The position numbers were made by a program, and so were the translations under genes. The notes beneath the pieces were generated by a model. It did no database searches. It saw nothing but the letters and a program-made list of their open reading frames with translations, and was not told the origin of the DNA. A stretch of 64,000 bases of DNA from an uncultured Eggerthellaceae bacterium (GTDB lineage: Bacteria > Actinomycetota > Coriobacteriia > Coriobacteriales > Eggerthellaceae): positions 496,001 to 560,000 of the forward strand of contig CAKTUD010000001.1 of NCBI GenBank assembly GCA_934617425.1, given 5' to 3'. Positions 9,205 to 17,203 of the stretch are shown in pieces; positions within the stretch are counted from its first letter, which is position 1; each line of letters opens with the position of its first letter.

Positions 9205-9888
9205 GTGAGCGTCGAACCAACGGAGCTGGGGCTTATCCTCGATTGCGACGGCGTGCTGCTTGATTCGATGGGTGCTTGGGAGCAGGCCGAGATCGACGCG
9301 TGCGCAACGGTGGGCATTCGTCCTACTAAAGAGGATATCGACCATGTGAATACCCTTACGCTGATCGAGGCTTGCGAATACTACAACAAAAAGTACGGTG
9401 CTGGCGGCAGCGTGGAGGAGACACTGCGCATCATCGACGAAAGCATGCAGCGTTTTTATAGTAACGATGTCGTAGCCGAGCCGGGGGCGCTTGGATTCGT
9501 GAGCGCCTTGCACGATATGGGCGTTCGCACATGCGTGGTGTCTTCGAGTCCGTTGCGTTATTTGCAAGCGGGTCTTTCGGGCTGCGGATTCATGCCCTAT
9601 TTGGACGATATCCTCTCCGCTGATGAGCTGGGCTTCACCAAACGCGAGCATCCTATCTACGACAAGGCGCTTGAGGTTTTGGGGACGAAGAAGGCCAACA
9701 CGTGGGGTTTCGACGACACGGCTTATGCGCTGAACACCTTGAACAGCGTTGGATGCCATTCGGTGGGAATCTACAGCAGCGACATGAACAGCCCCATCGA
9801 ACGCTTGCGCGGCGTCGCCGAATACGCTTATGAAGGCGGCCTGGAAGAGCTTACCCCCGCAGCTTTCCTTCGCTTGGCCGCCCGGTGA
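9205..9888 (+). CDS. HAD-family hydrolase
   Basis: The 227-residue product is a PGM/beta-PGM-like HAD phosphatase: LILDCDGVLLDSM carries the nucleophile and acid Asp pair, VVSSSP is motif II, and WGFDDTAYALNTLNSVGC fits motif IV. The start is GTG, four bases after the hom stop, so it is probably translationally coupled. A homoserine-phosphate or other small phosphate ester substrate would fit the neighbourhood but is not shown. A bidirectional terminator follows. Confidence 0.85.
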   Translation: MSVEPTELGLILDCDGVLLDSMGAWEQAEIDACATVGIRPTKEDIDHVNTLTLIEACEYYNKKYGAGGSVEETLRIIDESMQRFYSNDVVAEPGALGFVSALHDMGVRTCVVSSSPLRYLQAGLSGCGFMPYLDDILSADELGFTKREHPIYDKALEVLGTKKANTWGFDDTAYALNTLNSVGCHSVGIYSSDMNSPIERLRGVAEYAYEGGLEELTPAAFLRLAAR

Positions 9889-9965
9889 CACGTTCCAGCG
9901 ATTGCCTCTGGCCCTTTTGATGGTGACGCGTTTCAGCCGTCGTCTCTGGCACCCATGAACGCATT

Positions 9966-10013
9966 AAAAAAGCCTCCCGTTTTCTCGTGTTCAAGAAAAC
10001 GGGAGGCTTTTTT
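9966..10013. terminator. Bidirectional terminator
   Basis: A perfect 20-bp inverted repeat (9966-9985 with 9994-10013) with an 8-base loop ends in A6 on one side and T6 on the other. It can stop both the HAD transcript and the convergent metA transcript. Confidence 0.9.
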
Positions 10014-10050
10014 AATCTTTACGCAGCTCTTTTACGTTGTTGATGGCTTT

Positions 10051-10254
10051 TCAGCTCCATGGATCGGCTTCGAAAAGCGGCGGCTCCGAACGTCGATCCG
10101 AATAGGGGTCGTATCCATCATCGTCTTCGTTTTCGGCGCGTAGGTAAGGCGATGTTTTGTTAGGCGTGCTGGCATCGGCATCGTTTGCGGCCACAGGCTT
10201 TAGCGGCGCGATCACAGGCTTTAACGCATAGTGCTTCTTGCCGGCTTCGGCCAT
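10051..10254 (-). CDS. Small hypothetical protein coupled to metA
   Basis: A 67-residue reading frame starts with ATG one base after the metA stop codon, and the bidirectional terminator lies just beyond its end, so it fits as the last gene of a two-gene transcript. The product is hydrophilic, basic at the N-terminus (AEAGKKHYALKP) and acidic in the second half (ENEDDDGYDP), with no hydrophobic segment and no cysteines. I recognise no family. It is probably a real short protein, but coding potential rests on position only. Confidence 0.5.
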   Translation of the reverse strand: MAEAGKKHYALKPVIAPLKPVAANDADASTPNKTSPYLRAENEDDDGYDPYSDRRSEPPLFEADPWS

Positions 10255-10255
10255 G

Positions 10256-11200
10256 CTATTCTGCCTCGGCTTCGCCTTTTGCGGCGCCCGCCTGCTGCAC
10301 GTCGTAGGGCGTCGTTTGATACACGTAGTAGTTTAGCCAGTTGGTGTAGATGAGCTGGGCCTGCGCGCGCCACTTGTTCATGGGCGCCTGGGTGGGGTCA
10401 TCGTTTGGGTAATAGTGCTTGGGGATGGCGATGTCCATGCCGCGCGCGATGTCGCGGTCGTATTCGGCTTTAAGCGTGTCGCGGTCGTACTCGGGGTGGC
10501 CGAACACGAAGATGTGCTTGCTGTCGAGGCTCTTGGCGATGTAGACGCCCGCCTCGTCGGAAAGTGCGATAAGCTCGAGCGCGGGATTGGCAGCGATGTC
10601 AGCGGCACGTACCTCGGTGAAGCGCGAATGCGGGGCCCAGAACTCGTCATCGAGGCCGCGCACCAAAGGCGAGGTCTTTTTCACCAAATAGTGCTTGAAC
10701 ACGCCGAACATCTTCTCGGGCAGGTCGTGCTTGGTGATGCCGTAATGATAGTAGATGCCTGCCTGCGCGCCCCAGCAAATGTGGAGCACCGAATGGACGT
10801 TGGTGTTGGACCATTCCATGATTTGGCACAGCTCTTCCCAGTAGTCCACATCTTGGAACTGCAGGGTTTCCACGGGCGCGCCGGTGATAATCATACCGTC
10901 GAAGTGCTGATCGCGAATCTCATCGAACGTGCGGTAGAACGAGTCGAGGTGCGCTTCCGACGTGTTCTTCGCTTCGTGGCTCGCCGTGTGCAAAAGTGTT
11001 ATATCGATTTGCAGCGGGGTGTTGGAAAGCTTGCGCATGATTTGCGTTTCGGTGGTGATCTTGGTGGGCATCAAGTTGAGGATGACGACCTTTAGCGGGC
11101 GAATGTCCTGATGAAGAGCACGCAGCTCGGTCATCACGAAGATGTTCTCGCTTTCGAGGGCGCTGGTCGCGGGCAGCGCGTTGGGGATTCTGATAGGCAT
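10256..11200 (-). CDS. metA: Homoserine O-acetyltransferase, MetA type
   Basis: It acylates homoserine in the first step of methionine synthesis. The 314-residue product has the MetA glutamine-amidotransferase-like fold: Cys142 in HICWGAQAG, His235 and Glu237 in FGHPEYD, and SRFTEV at about 192-197. Residue 111 (TGAPVE111) is Glu. In the characterised MetA enzymes Glu at 111 favours acetyl-CoA and Gly favours succinyl-CoA, so I predict acetyl-CoA use. The ATG is placed by GGAGG six bases upstream; a GTG five codons earlier is less likely. Hom, upstream in this window on the other strand, supplies the substrate. Confidence 0.95.
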   Translation of the reverse strand: MPIRIPNALPATSALESENIFVMTELRALHQDIRPLKVVILNLMPTKITTETQIMRKLSNTPLQIDITLLHTASHEAKNTSEAHLDSFYRTFDEIRDQHFDGMIITGAPVETLQFQDVDYWEELCQIMEWSNTNVHSVLHICWGAQAGIYYHYGITKHDLPEKMFGVFKHYLVKKTSPLVRGLDDEFWAPHSRFTEVRAADIAANPALELIALSDEAGVYIAKSLDSKHIFVFGHPEYDRDTLKAEYDRDIARGMDIAIPKHYYPNDDPTQAPMNKWRAQAQLIYTNWLNYYVYQTTPYDVQQAGAAKGEAEAE

Positions 11201-11497
11201 AATGGCCTCCACCATATATAGGTATTCGAATAGTGAATCGATGATAACGCAGCCGCCCTAGCGGCAATCATGGATGTTATCGATATCGCGCATTCGCCAT
11301 AATCGCTAACCCCAATTTCGATAATGGATATGACCGACGACGCGCTTCGATTTTGCGCAGCGAAAGCGTCGCGACAGCGTCAAAAATTTAGACTGGTTTG
11401 GCAATTGCAGCGATGGTGCCCCGATCGCCAGCCGAGCCCCAGCCAGGGCTCTCTATGTGCAAACTGCGAATTGGCGCGAAACAAGGAAATTCATTCG

Positions 11498-11527
11498 TTG
11501 ACGGGCGTGCTTTCGCCAGACTATACT
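11498..11527 (+). promoter_or_regulatory. Promoter of rplM-rpsI
   Basis: TTGACG (11498-11503), an 18-base spacer and TATACT (11522-11527) form a near-consensus housekeeping promoter. Transcription would begin near 11534. Confidence 0.7.
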
Positions 11528-11533
11528 GAAAAA

Positions 11534-11687
11534 GTTCGCTTTCAAAAGCCCCGTGAAGCGGGTACGAACCGAGAACGTCTACAACCGATGGAGTCCAGGC
11601 CGGAGGCGCGGGCGTGCTGGCGTAGGAAACCGGCTCTCGTAATGACCTGCACTTTTGAAAACAAACAACCGTTTTGGAGGAATAGAA
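11534..11687 (+). promoter_or_regulatory. Candidate ribosomal-protein leader before rplM
   Basis: About 155 bases lie between the predicted transcription start and the rplM GTG. The stretch is GC-rich and contains short stems (CCCG/CGGG around 11550, and GAAACC with GGCTCTCG further on). Ribosomal operons often use such leaders for feedback by a ribosomal protein (L13 leaders are known in Firmicutes). I cannot match it to a known structure. Confidence 0.35.
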
Positions 11688-12122
11688 GTGAAGACGTATT
11701 ACGCAAAGCCCAACGAGGTTGAGCGCGAATGGCTTCTGATCGACGCCGAGGATCAGATTCTTGGTCGCGTCGCTGCCAAGGCCGCCCATATCCTGCGTGG
11801 CAAGCACAAGCCCAGCTACACGCCGCATGTCGACACCGGTGATTACGTTGTGATCATCAATGCTGACAAGATCCGCGTTACGGGCAACAAGGGAACCGAC
11901 AAGCGTTACTATCGCCACAGCGGTTTCCCCGGAGGACTTAAGTCCGAGACCTTTAACGAGGGCATGGCAAAGCACCCCGAGCGCATTCTCGAGCACGCTG
12001 TCAAGGGCATGCTCCCGAAGAACACGCTTGGTCGCGCCATGGGCATGAAGCTCAAGGTGTACGCTGGTCCTGAGCATCCGCATAAGGCACAGAACCCGCG
12101 TAAGATCGAGATGGAGGGCTAG
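11688..12122 (+). CDS. rplM: 50S ribosomal protein L13
   Basis: The 144-residue product matches L13 along its length: EVEREWLLIDAEDQILGRVA, GDYVVIINADKIRVTGNK, YYRHSGFPGG and VKGMLPKNTLGR. The start is GTG at 11688, set by GGAGG seven bases upstream and by the conserved KTYYAK N-terminus. rpsI follows after two bases, the usual L13-S9 pair. Confidence 0.98.
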   Translation: MKTYYAKPNEVEREWLLIDAEDQILGRVAAKAAHILRGKHKPSYTPHVDTGDYVVIINADKIRVTGNKGTDKRYYRHSGFPGGLKSETFNEGMAKHPERILEHAVKGMLPKNTLGRAMGMKLKVYAGPEHPHKAQNPRKIEMEG

Positions 12123-12124
12123 TC

Positions 12125-12517
12125 ATGGCAAATGAGGCTTTGTATTACGGCACTGGCCGCAGGAAGAATGCAACCGCTCGCGTTCGCCTTGTTCCCGGTA
12201 CGGGCAAGGTAACCGTTAACGGCCGCGAGGCTGTCGATTACTTCGGCCGCGAGGCTTTGGTCGACATGGCTTGCGTCCCCTTCAAGGTGACCGATACCAT
12301 GGGTCACTTCGACGTCATCGCCAACATTGCTGGCGGCGGCATCTCTGGTCAGGCTGGCGCTCTGCGCCACGGCATTTCCCGCGCTCTGCTGGGTGCCGGC
12401 GATTATCGCGCCGAGCTGAAGAAGGCTGGCTTCCTCACGCGTGACGCACGTATGGTCGAACGCAAGAAGTACGGTCTGAAGAAAGCTCGCAAGCGTCCGC
12501 AGTTCAGCAAGCGCTAA
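12125..12517 (+). CDS. rpsI: 30S ribosomal protein S9
   Basis: The 130-residue product has the S9 pattern: YYGTGRRKNATARVRL, VNGREAVDYF, GGGISGQAGALRHGISRAL and the basic C-terminal tail ending QFSKR that reaches the P-site tRNA. The ribosome site GGAGGG overlaps the end of rplM, so the two are coupled. Confidence 0.98.
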   Translation: MANEALYYGTGRRKNATARVRLVPGTGKVTVNGREAVDYFGREALVDMACVPFKVTDTMGHFDVIANIAGGGISGQAGALRHGISRALLGAGDYRAELKKAGFLTRDARMVERKKYGLKKARKRPQFSKR

Positions 12518-12541
12518 GCTTGGACACTTATTCGAGTTTCG

Positions 12542-12578
12542 AGAGCCTCGTGCCATTCGGCGCGGGGCTCTTTCTTTT
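12542..12578 (+). terminator. Terminator of rplM-rpsI
   Basis: A 13-bp stem with two G-U pairs (12542-12554 with 12559-12571), loop ATTC, is followed by TTTCTTTT. Confidence 0.85.
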
Positions 12579-12726
12579 GCATAGGCTAGAGCCGGGGCTT
12601 GATTTTATGCCGCCGCTTCGAGCCTTGTTAAAACTCTGATTCCTGTCCGCACGGGCGCTATTCTGTACTAAAGTAAACGCAGATAAAAACGATGGGTCTG
12701 CTAGCCGAAAGCGAGGGCACGTTTCC

Positions 12727-14823
12727 ATGACCGACGTTGCCGCTATTTATGGATCGAAAGTTTTCAACGAGCATGTAATGGCCGAGCGCCTACCGTCTGT
12801 CACCTACAAGAGCCTGATGCGCACTATCCACGATGGCGCGCCTCTTGACATCGAGGTGGCTAACGTGGTGGCGCACGCCATGAAAGAGTGGGCCATCGAA
12901 AACGGCGCCACGCATTTCACGCACTGGTTTCAGCCGCTGACGGGCATCACCTCCGAGAAGCACGATGGCTTCATCGATCCTACGAGCGATGGCCGTACGT
13001 TGCTGCGTTTTTCGGGCAAAGAACTGATCCAGGGCGAGCCTGACGCGTCGAGCTTCCCTAACGGCGGCCTGCGCGCGACGTTCGAGGCGCGCGGCTACAC
13101 GGTGTGGGACCCCACGAGCTATGCCTTCATCAAGGACGAGGTGCTGTGCATCCCCACGGCGTTTTCCAGCTACACGGGCGAGGCGCTTGACGAGAAAACT
13201 CCGCTTTTGCGCTCGATGGCCGCAGTTGAGGTGCAGGCCAAGCGCGTGCTTGCGCTTTTCGGCGAGCATCCGCGCCGCGTCATCCCGACAGTGGGTCTCG
13301 AGCAGGAATATTTCCTTATATCCGAGAAGGATTTCGCACGCAGGCTCGACCTCGCCTTGTGCGATCGCACGCTCTTCGGCGCTGTGCCTTGCAAGGGTCA
13401 GGAGATGGAAGAGCACTATTTCGGCGCCATCCGCCCCACGGTGAACGAGTTCATGAAGGAGCTTGATAACGAGCTGTGGGAGCTGGGGATTCCCGCGCGC
13501 ACCAAGCACAACGAAGTTGCTCCCGCCCAGCATGAGCTGGCTCCGATTTTCGAGAATGCAAACCGGGCAATCGACCATAACCTGCTCACTATGGAGAAGA
13601 TGAAGCTTTTGGCGAGCCATCACGGTTTGGTTTGCCTGCTGCACGAAAAGCCCTTCGACGGCATCAATGGTAGCGGCAAGCATGACAACTGGTCGCTTGC
13701 CGCCGATGGCAAGAATCTCCTCGATCCGGGTGAGAGCCCCATGGAGAATCTGCGCTTCCTGGTGTTTTTGGCGAGCATCATCGAGGCCGTGGATGAGTAT
13801 CAGGAGCTTTTGCGCGCGTCGGTTGCAAGTGCTAGCAACGATCACCGATTGGGTGCAAACGAGGCTCCGCCGGCGATTGTGTCGATTTTCTTGGGCACCG
13901 AGCTTTCGGCTGTGGTCGACGCTTTGGTAAACGACCACGAGGCTGAGTACACCAGCGCTCATAAGGTGGCCATGGACCTGGGCGTGGAGACCTTGCCCAA
14001 CTTCCTCAAGGACAACACCGACCGCAATCGCACGAGTCCCTTTGCCTTTACGGGCAACAAGTTCGAGTTCCGCATGCCAGGTTCGGCGGAGAACCTTTCC
14101 GAGGCGAATACGATTCTCGACACCGCCGTCGCCAAGAGCCTGAAGGATTTTGCCAATGCGATGCGCGACGTGCCCGAGGAAGCCTTCGAAGAGCGTGCCA
14201 TCGAATACATCAAGCAGATTCTGCGCGATCACAAGCGCATCATCTTCGATGGCAATGGCTATTCCGATGAATGGCCTGTTGAGGCAGAACGCCGCGGCTT
14301 GGCCAACCATCGCACCACCGCCGATGCGCTGCCGTGCATGGTGGAGCAGAAGAACATCGAGCTCTTCGATGAATTCGGCATCTTGTCGGAGGTTGAAGTC
14401 AAAAGCCGTTACGAGGTGAAACTCGAGAAATACAACAAGCTCATGAACATCGAGGTGAACACCATGGATCGCATGGTGAACCGCGATTATCTGCCGGCGA
14501 TCAATGCTTTTGCGACTAAGGTTGCCAAGGGGATTGTGGCGGTGCGTCAGGTAAGCCCGACGCTTGATGTCTCCGATCAAGAAGCTCTGCTCGAAAAGCT
14601 CACGCGTGGGGTTGCGGCGATCAACGCCAACCTACGCGCCCTCGACGCCGCGCATGAAGAGGCGCTTGCCTTGACCGACCAGCAAGAACGTGCGGATAAG
14701 TATGCTCACGAGATCGTTGCGCTGATGGAGGCGCTGCGCTCTTCCGTCGATGCGATGGAACTCGTTGTGGGCGCCACCTATTGGCCGGTGCCTTCGTACA
14801 ACCGCATGCTGTTTTACGCATAG
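12727..14823 (+). CDS. glnN: Glutamine synthetase, type III
   Basis: It makes glutamine from glutamate, ammonia and ATP. At 698 residues it has the long GSIII architecture, not GSI or GSII: THWFQPLTG near residue 70, VGLEQEYFLI, the NEVAPAQHELAPIFE metal/glutamate region, FDGINGSGKHDNWS, and a long helical C-terminus. The ATG directly follows GTTTCC without a strong ribosome site, so the start is less certain than the identity. No PII or regulator gene is nearby. It appears monocistronic, or reads into the short yerC-like gene 71 bases downstream. Confidence 0.95.
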   Translation: MTDVAAIYGSKVFNEHVMAERLPSVTYKSLMRTIHDGAPLDIEVANVVAHAMKEWAIENGATHFTHWFQPLTGITSEKHDGFIDPTSDGRTLLRFSGKELIQGEPDASSFPNGGLRATFEARGYTVWDPTSYAFIKDEVLCIPTAFSSYTGEALDEKTPLLRSMAAVEVQAKRVLALFGEHPRRVIPTVGLEQEYFLISEKDFARRLDLALCDRTLFGAVPCKGQEMEEHYFGAIRPTVNEFMKELDNELWELGIPARTKHNEVAPAQHELAPIFENANRAIDHNLLTMEKMKLLASHHGLVCLLHEKPFDGINGSGKHDNWSLAADGKNLLDPGESPMENLRFLVFLASIIEAVDEYQELLRASVASASNDHRLGANEAPPAIVSIFLGTELSAVVDALVNDHEAEYTSAHKVAMDLGVETLPNFLKDNTDRNRTSPFAFTGNKFEFRMPGSAENLSEANTILDTAVAKSLKDFANAMRDVPEEAFEERAIEYIKQILRDHKRIIFDGNGYSDEWPVEAERRGLANHRTTADALPCMVEQKNIELFDEFGILSEVEVKSRYEVKLEKYNKLMNIEVNTMDRMVNRDYLPAINAFATKVAKGIVAVRQVSPTLDVSDQEALLEKLTRGVAAINANLRALDAAHEEALALTDQQERADKYAHEIVALMEALRSSVDAMELVVGATYWPVPSYNRMLFYA

Positions 14824-14894
14824 GATTTCCGCGCTTGCGACGCGGTTTGCCGTGAGCGCGAGTGCTCTTTTGGTGACGCAGATGGGATGGATGA

Positions 14895-15185
14895 ATGAAC
14901 GAGCTTCGCAACAAAGACGTCGAAAGCCTGCTTGATGTTCTTGCCGGCATGGACGACAAAGAGACACTGTTCGCTTTGCTGGAAGATTTGTTCACCATCC
15001 GCGAGATAAAGGAGACCTCGCAGCGTTTAACCGTTGCCCGCATGCTCGATGAGGGCAAGTCGTATGCATCCATCGAACAAGCGACGGGCGCTTCGGCCAC
15101 CACGATCGCCCGTGTATCGAAATGTTTGAGCTATGGGGCGGGCGGTTATCGCGCAGCTCTTGATGTATTGGCCTCTTCGAAATAG
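14895..15185 (+). CDS. YerC/YecD family TrpR-related protein
   Basis: The 96-residue product has the TrpR-like helix-turn-helix of the YerC family: LFTIREIKETSQRLTVARML and then SYASIEQATGASATTIARVSKCL. These are small dimeric DNA-binding proteins of unclear regulon; YerC is not a tryptophan sensor by sequence. The ATG at 14895 has only a weak site (GGATGG). A long hairpin follows immediately. Confidence 0.85.
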   Translation: MNELRNKDVESLLDVLAGMDDKETLFALLEDLFTIREIKETSQRLTVARMLDEGKSYASIEQATGASATTIARVSKCLSYGAGGYRAALDVLASSK

Positions 15186-15223
15186 AATGTGGCAACGCGC
15201 ACGGGGGTGCGCGTTGCCACATT
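15186..15223. repeat. 17-bp perfect hairpin between yerC and the isochorismatase gene
   Basis: Arms 15186-15202 and 15207-15223 pair perfectly over 17 bp with a GGGG loop. No T-run follows, and the next gene starts 22 bases later. It may stabilise the upstream message, act as a weak terminator, or be an operator. Confidence 0.75.
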
Positions 15224-15244
15224 GAGAGAGGCTAGTAGCAAAAA

Positions 15245-15802
15245 ATGAAACGTTTGCTGGTGGTTGTCGATTACCAGAACGACTTCGTCGACGGGGCTCT
15301 TGGCTTTGAGGGAGCCGAGCTCCTTGACAAGCTTATCGCCGAGAAGATTTCCGAATATCGCGCGGCGGGCGATGTGGTCGCCTTCACTTACGACACCCAT
15401 CATAAGGATTACCTGGAAACCCAGGAAGGGCGCAATCTTCCTGTTCCTCATTGCATCGAAGGAACCGAGGGCCATAAGCTTTATGGCGAGGTGGCTATGG
15501 TTGCGCGCGATGTTGACGAGGCGTTTTATAAGCCGACGTTCGGCTCGTCCGAGTTGTTCCTTCGTTTGAACAAGGCGCAAGAAACCGCTGCGAGTTTAGG
15601 GCGTGAGCCATTCGAGAGCATCGAGCTGGTGGGCCTGGTGTCCAACATGTGCGTGCTGGCGAATGCTGTGATTGCTCGCTCCGCTTGCCCGAATGTCCCG
15701 ATAATCGTCGATGCTTCGTGCACGGCGGCCCCTGATCCCGAGATGCACAAAAAGGCCCTCGATATAATGGAGGGCCTTCAGATCTCTGTAATCAATCGTT
15801 AG
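15245..15802 (+). CDS. Isochorismatase-family cysteine hydrolase (nicotinamidase-like)
   Basis: The 185-residue product has the amidase triad of the family: Asp9 in VVVDYQNDF, Lys96 in YKPTFG, Cys136 in LVSNMCVLAN. The Asp50/His52 region (YDTHHKDY) matches the zinc ligands of nicotinamidases, so deamidation of nicotinamide in NAD salvage is the best guess; a ureidoacrylate or isochorismate relative is possible. The final four bases overlap the end of the convergent hsp20 gene. Confidence 0.85.
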   Translation: MKRLLVVVDYQNDFVDGALGFEGAELLDKLIAEKISEYRAAGDVVAFTYDTHHKDYLETQEGRNLPVPHCIEGTEGHKLYGEVAMVARDVDEAFYKPTFGSSELFLRLNKAQETAASLGREPFESIELVGLVSNMCVLANAVIARSACPNVPIIVDASCTAAPDPEMHKKALDIMEGLQISVINR

Positions 15803-16242
15803 TCGATGGCAATCGAAGTCGAGCTTTCGATTTGCGGTTTCGGCTGCTTCTTCGGGATGCTGATCTTCAACGTGCCGTCTTCGAAGCGAGCCTTGATGTC
15901 GGACTCTTCGATCTCGTCGCCAACGTAGTACGAACGCGTGCATTTGCCATCGAAGCGCTCTTTGCGAACGAAGGTGCCGTTTTCTTCGGTATCTTCGGAT
16001 TCGCTCTTGGTCTCGGCGGTAACGGTGAGCACGCCGTCTTTAAGCGATGCATCGACGTTTTCCTTCTTGAAGCCAGGCAGGTCGATCGTCAGCTCGTAGC
16101 CGTTGTCGTGCTCTTTGATATCGGTGCGCATGAACTGCTGAGCCGGGCGCTGAACGGGCGCTGCGTCAAAGAACGCATCAAACGGATCGGAAAGGAACGC
16201 ATCAAGAAGGCTGCTGTTACGACGGGGAATAAGTGTGGCCAT
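15799..16242 (-). CDS. Small heat-shock protein, Hsp20/alpha-crystallin
   Basis: The 147-residue product carries an alpha-crystallin domain at about 40-135 (YELTIDLPGFKKENVDASL, then DGTLKISIPKK), a variable N-terminus and a short tail. It would act as an ATP-independent holdase in the cytoplasm. The ATG at 16242 is set by AGGAG nine bases upstream; an earlier ATG (16251) sits too close to that site. Upstream I found no CIRCE or HAIR operator. Confidence 0.92.
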   Translation of the reverse strand: MATLIPRRNSSLLDAFLSDPFDAFFDAAPVQRPAQQFMRTDIKEHDNGYELTIDLPGFKKENVDASLKDGVLTVTAETKSESEDTEENGTFVRKERFDGKCTRSYYVGDEIEESDIKARFEDGTLKISIPKKQPKPQIESSTSIAID

Positions 16243-16395
16243 GATAATCATCTCCTGTTTTCGTGGAGCTTGCGATGCGACGCTTTGCGTTTGCGCTTCG
16301 CTCCTTATCGCTTGCTCCTTTATCTCATCGCCATATCTATTGAACGATTCTGTTATATCGAGGCGCGATGAGGGAATCAATGCAAAAAGCCAGTT

Positions 16396-16423
16396 GGTAA
16401 CTTTTGCGTAAACTTATGTTACC
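16396..16423. promoter_or_regulatory. Inverted repeat in the hsp20/phosphoesterase divergent region
   Basis: GGTAAC (16396-16401) and GTTACC (16418-16423) form a 6-bp inverted repeat separated by 16 bases, in the AT-richer part between two divergent genes. It could be an operator; it matches no operator I know. Confidence 0.3.
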
Positions 16424-16502
16424 TTCTTGTAAGAAACTTTAGTCATATAGGCTTAGATTTATAGTTCGTTGACGCGTTGGGCATGAGGAGAAGGAGAAGA
16501 GC

Positions 16503-17033
16503 ATGACTCTTGTTGGAGCGATTTCCGACACCCATAGCAGACTCGATCTTCGTGCCTGTGGGGCATTGGCCGACTGCGACCATATCATTCATGCGGGCGA
16601 TATATGCGACCCGGCTATTCTACGCGAGCTCGAGACGCTTGCTCCGGTTACGGCCGTGCTGGGCAACAACGATATTCCGAGCGATTATCCTGCGGGGGTG
16701 CAGCGCTTTGCTCATCCTGTTATCGATGGCGTGCGATTTTTGGTGGCTCATTACCCAAGCGATGTGCAGATTTCCTTTGCGGGGAGTTCTGCTGTGGCAC
16801 CGGGCGATCCGATTCCGGATCTGTGCATTCATGGCCATACGCATGTGCCGCGGCTCGAATGGGGAAAGGCGGCATATCCGGCGCGTTTTGTGGTGAACCC
16901 TGGTTCGGCAGCGCGACCGCGTGGCGGCAATCCGCCATCTATTGCGAAAATCGGTCTTGCCGAAGGTCGGATCCTTTCGATTTGCATCGAAAGCCTCGAG
17001 GGGCTGCCCCTGCTTACTTGGCCGATTTCGTAA
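16503..17033 (+). CDS. YfcE/MJ0936-type metallophosphoesterase
   Basis: The 176-residue product has the calcineurin-like metal sites: ISDTHS, HAGDICD, LGNNDI, and HGHTHVP. It is a small stand-alone phosphodiesterase of the YfcE group, cytoplasmic, with manganese-type two-metal chemistry expected. The physiological substrate is not known for most members. The ATG is preceded by GAGGAGAAGGAGAAG. Confidence 0.9.
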   Translation: MTLVGAISDTHSRLDLRACGALADCDHIIHAGDICDPAILRELETLAPVTAVLGNNDIPSDYPAGVQRFAHPVIDGVRFLVAHYPSDVQISFAGSSAVAPGDPIPDLCIHGHTHVPRLEWGKAAYPARFVVNPGSAARPRGGNPPSIAKIGLAEGRILSICIESLEGLPLLTWPIS

Positions 17034-17087
17034 GTTTCGGGTGAAGTGGCTCGCGTGGCGACTCGTGGGCGGTTCGCGTAAAAAACG

Positions 17088-17126
17088 AAGCGGGGACGGA
17101 AGCTTGCTGTCTTCCGTCCCCGCTTT
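17088..17126. terminator. Terminator between phosphoesterase and rubrerythrin genes
   Basis: A perfect 15-bp stem (17088-17102 with 17111-17125) is followed by TTTT on + and preceded by a run of A, so it can work in both directions between these convergent genes. Confidence 0.85.
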
Positions 17127-17203
17127 TACGATTCGCAGCTTGCGCTTGCGAATTTCTGGTTCGATGCCGCGGATCGATCTCGCCCGCAATGCTTCTTCTT
17201 GGC

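Larger units (their letters stand above)
11201..11687. other. Divergent intergenic region metA / rplM
   Basis: This 487-base stretch separates metA from rplM. The right third holds a clear promoter and the rplM leader (listed separately). I see no convincing coding frame and no recognisable SAM riboswitch in the metA leader; the left part has only weak AT-rich promoter-like sequence. Confidence 0.6.

Noticed and set aside
9955..10143. 62-codon frame through the bidirectional terminator
   Set aside because: It starts in the terminator hairpin and opposes the better-supported small metA-linked frame.
11216..11323. SAM riboswitch before metA
   Set aside because: The leader is short and I could not draw the conserved core of any SAM riboswitch class.
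11324..11722. 132-codon open frame upstream of rplM
   Set aside because: It overlaps the promoter, leader and start of rplM, has no ribosome site and no family resemblance.
15799..16500. CIRCE or HAIR heat-shock operator at hsp20
   Set aside because: Neither the TTAGCACTC dyad nor the CTTGAGT dyad is present.
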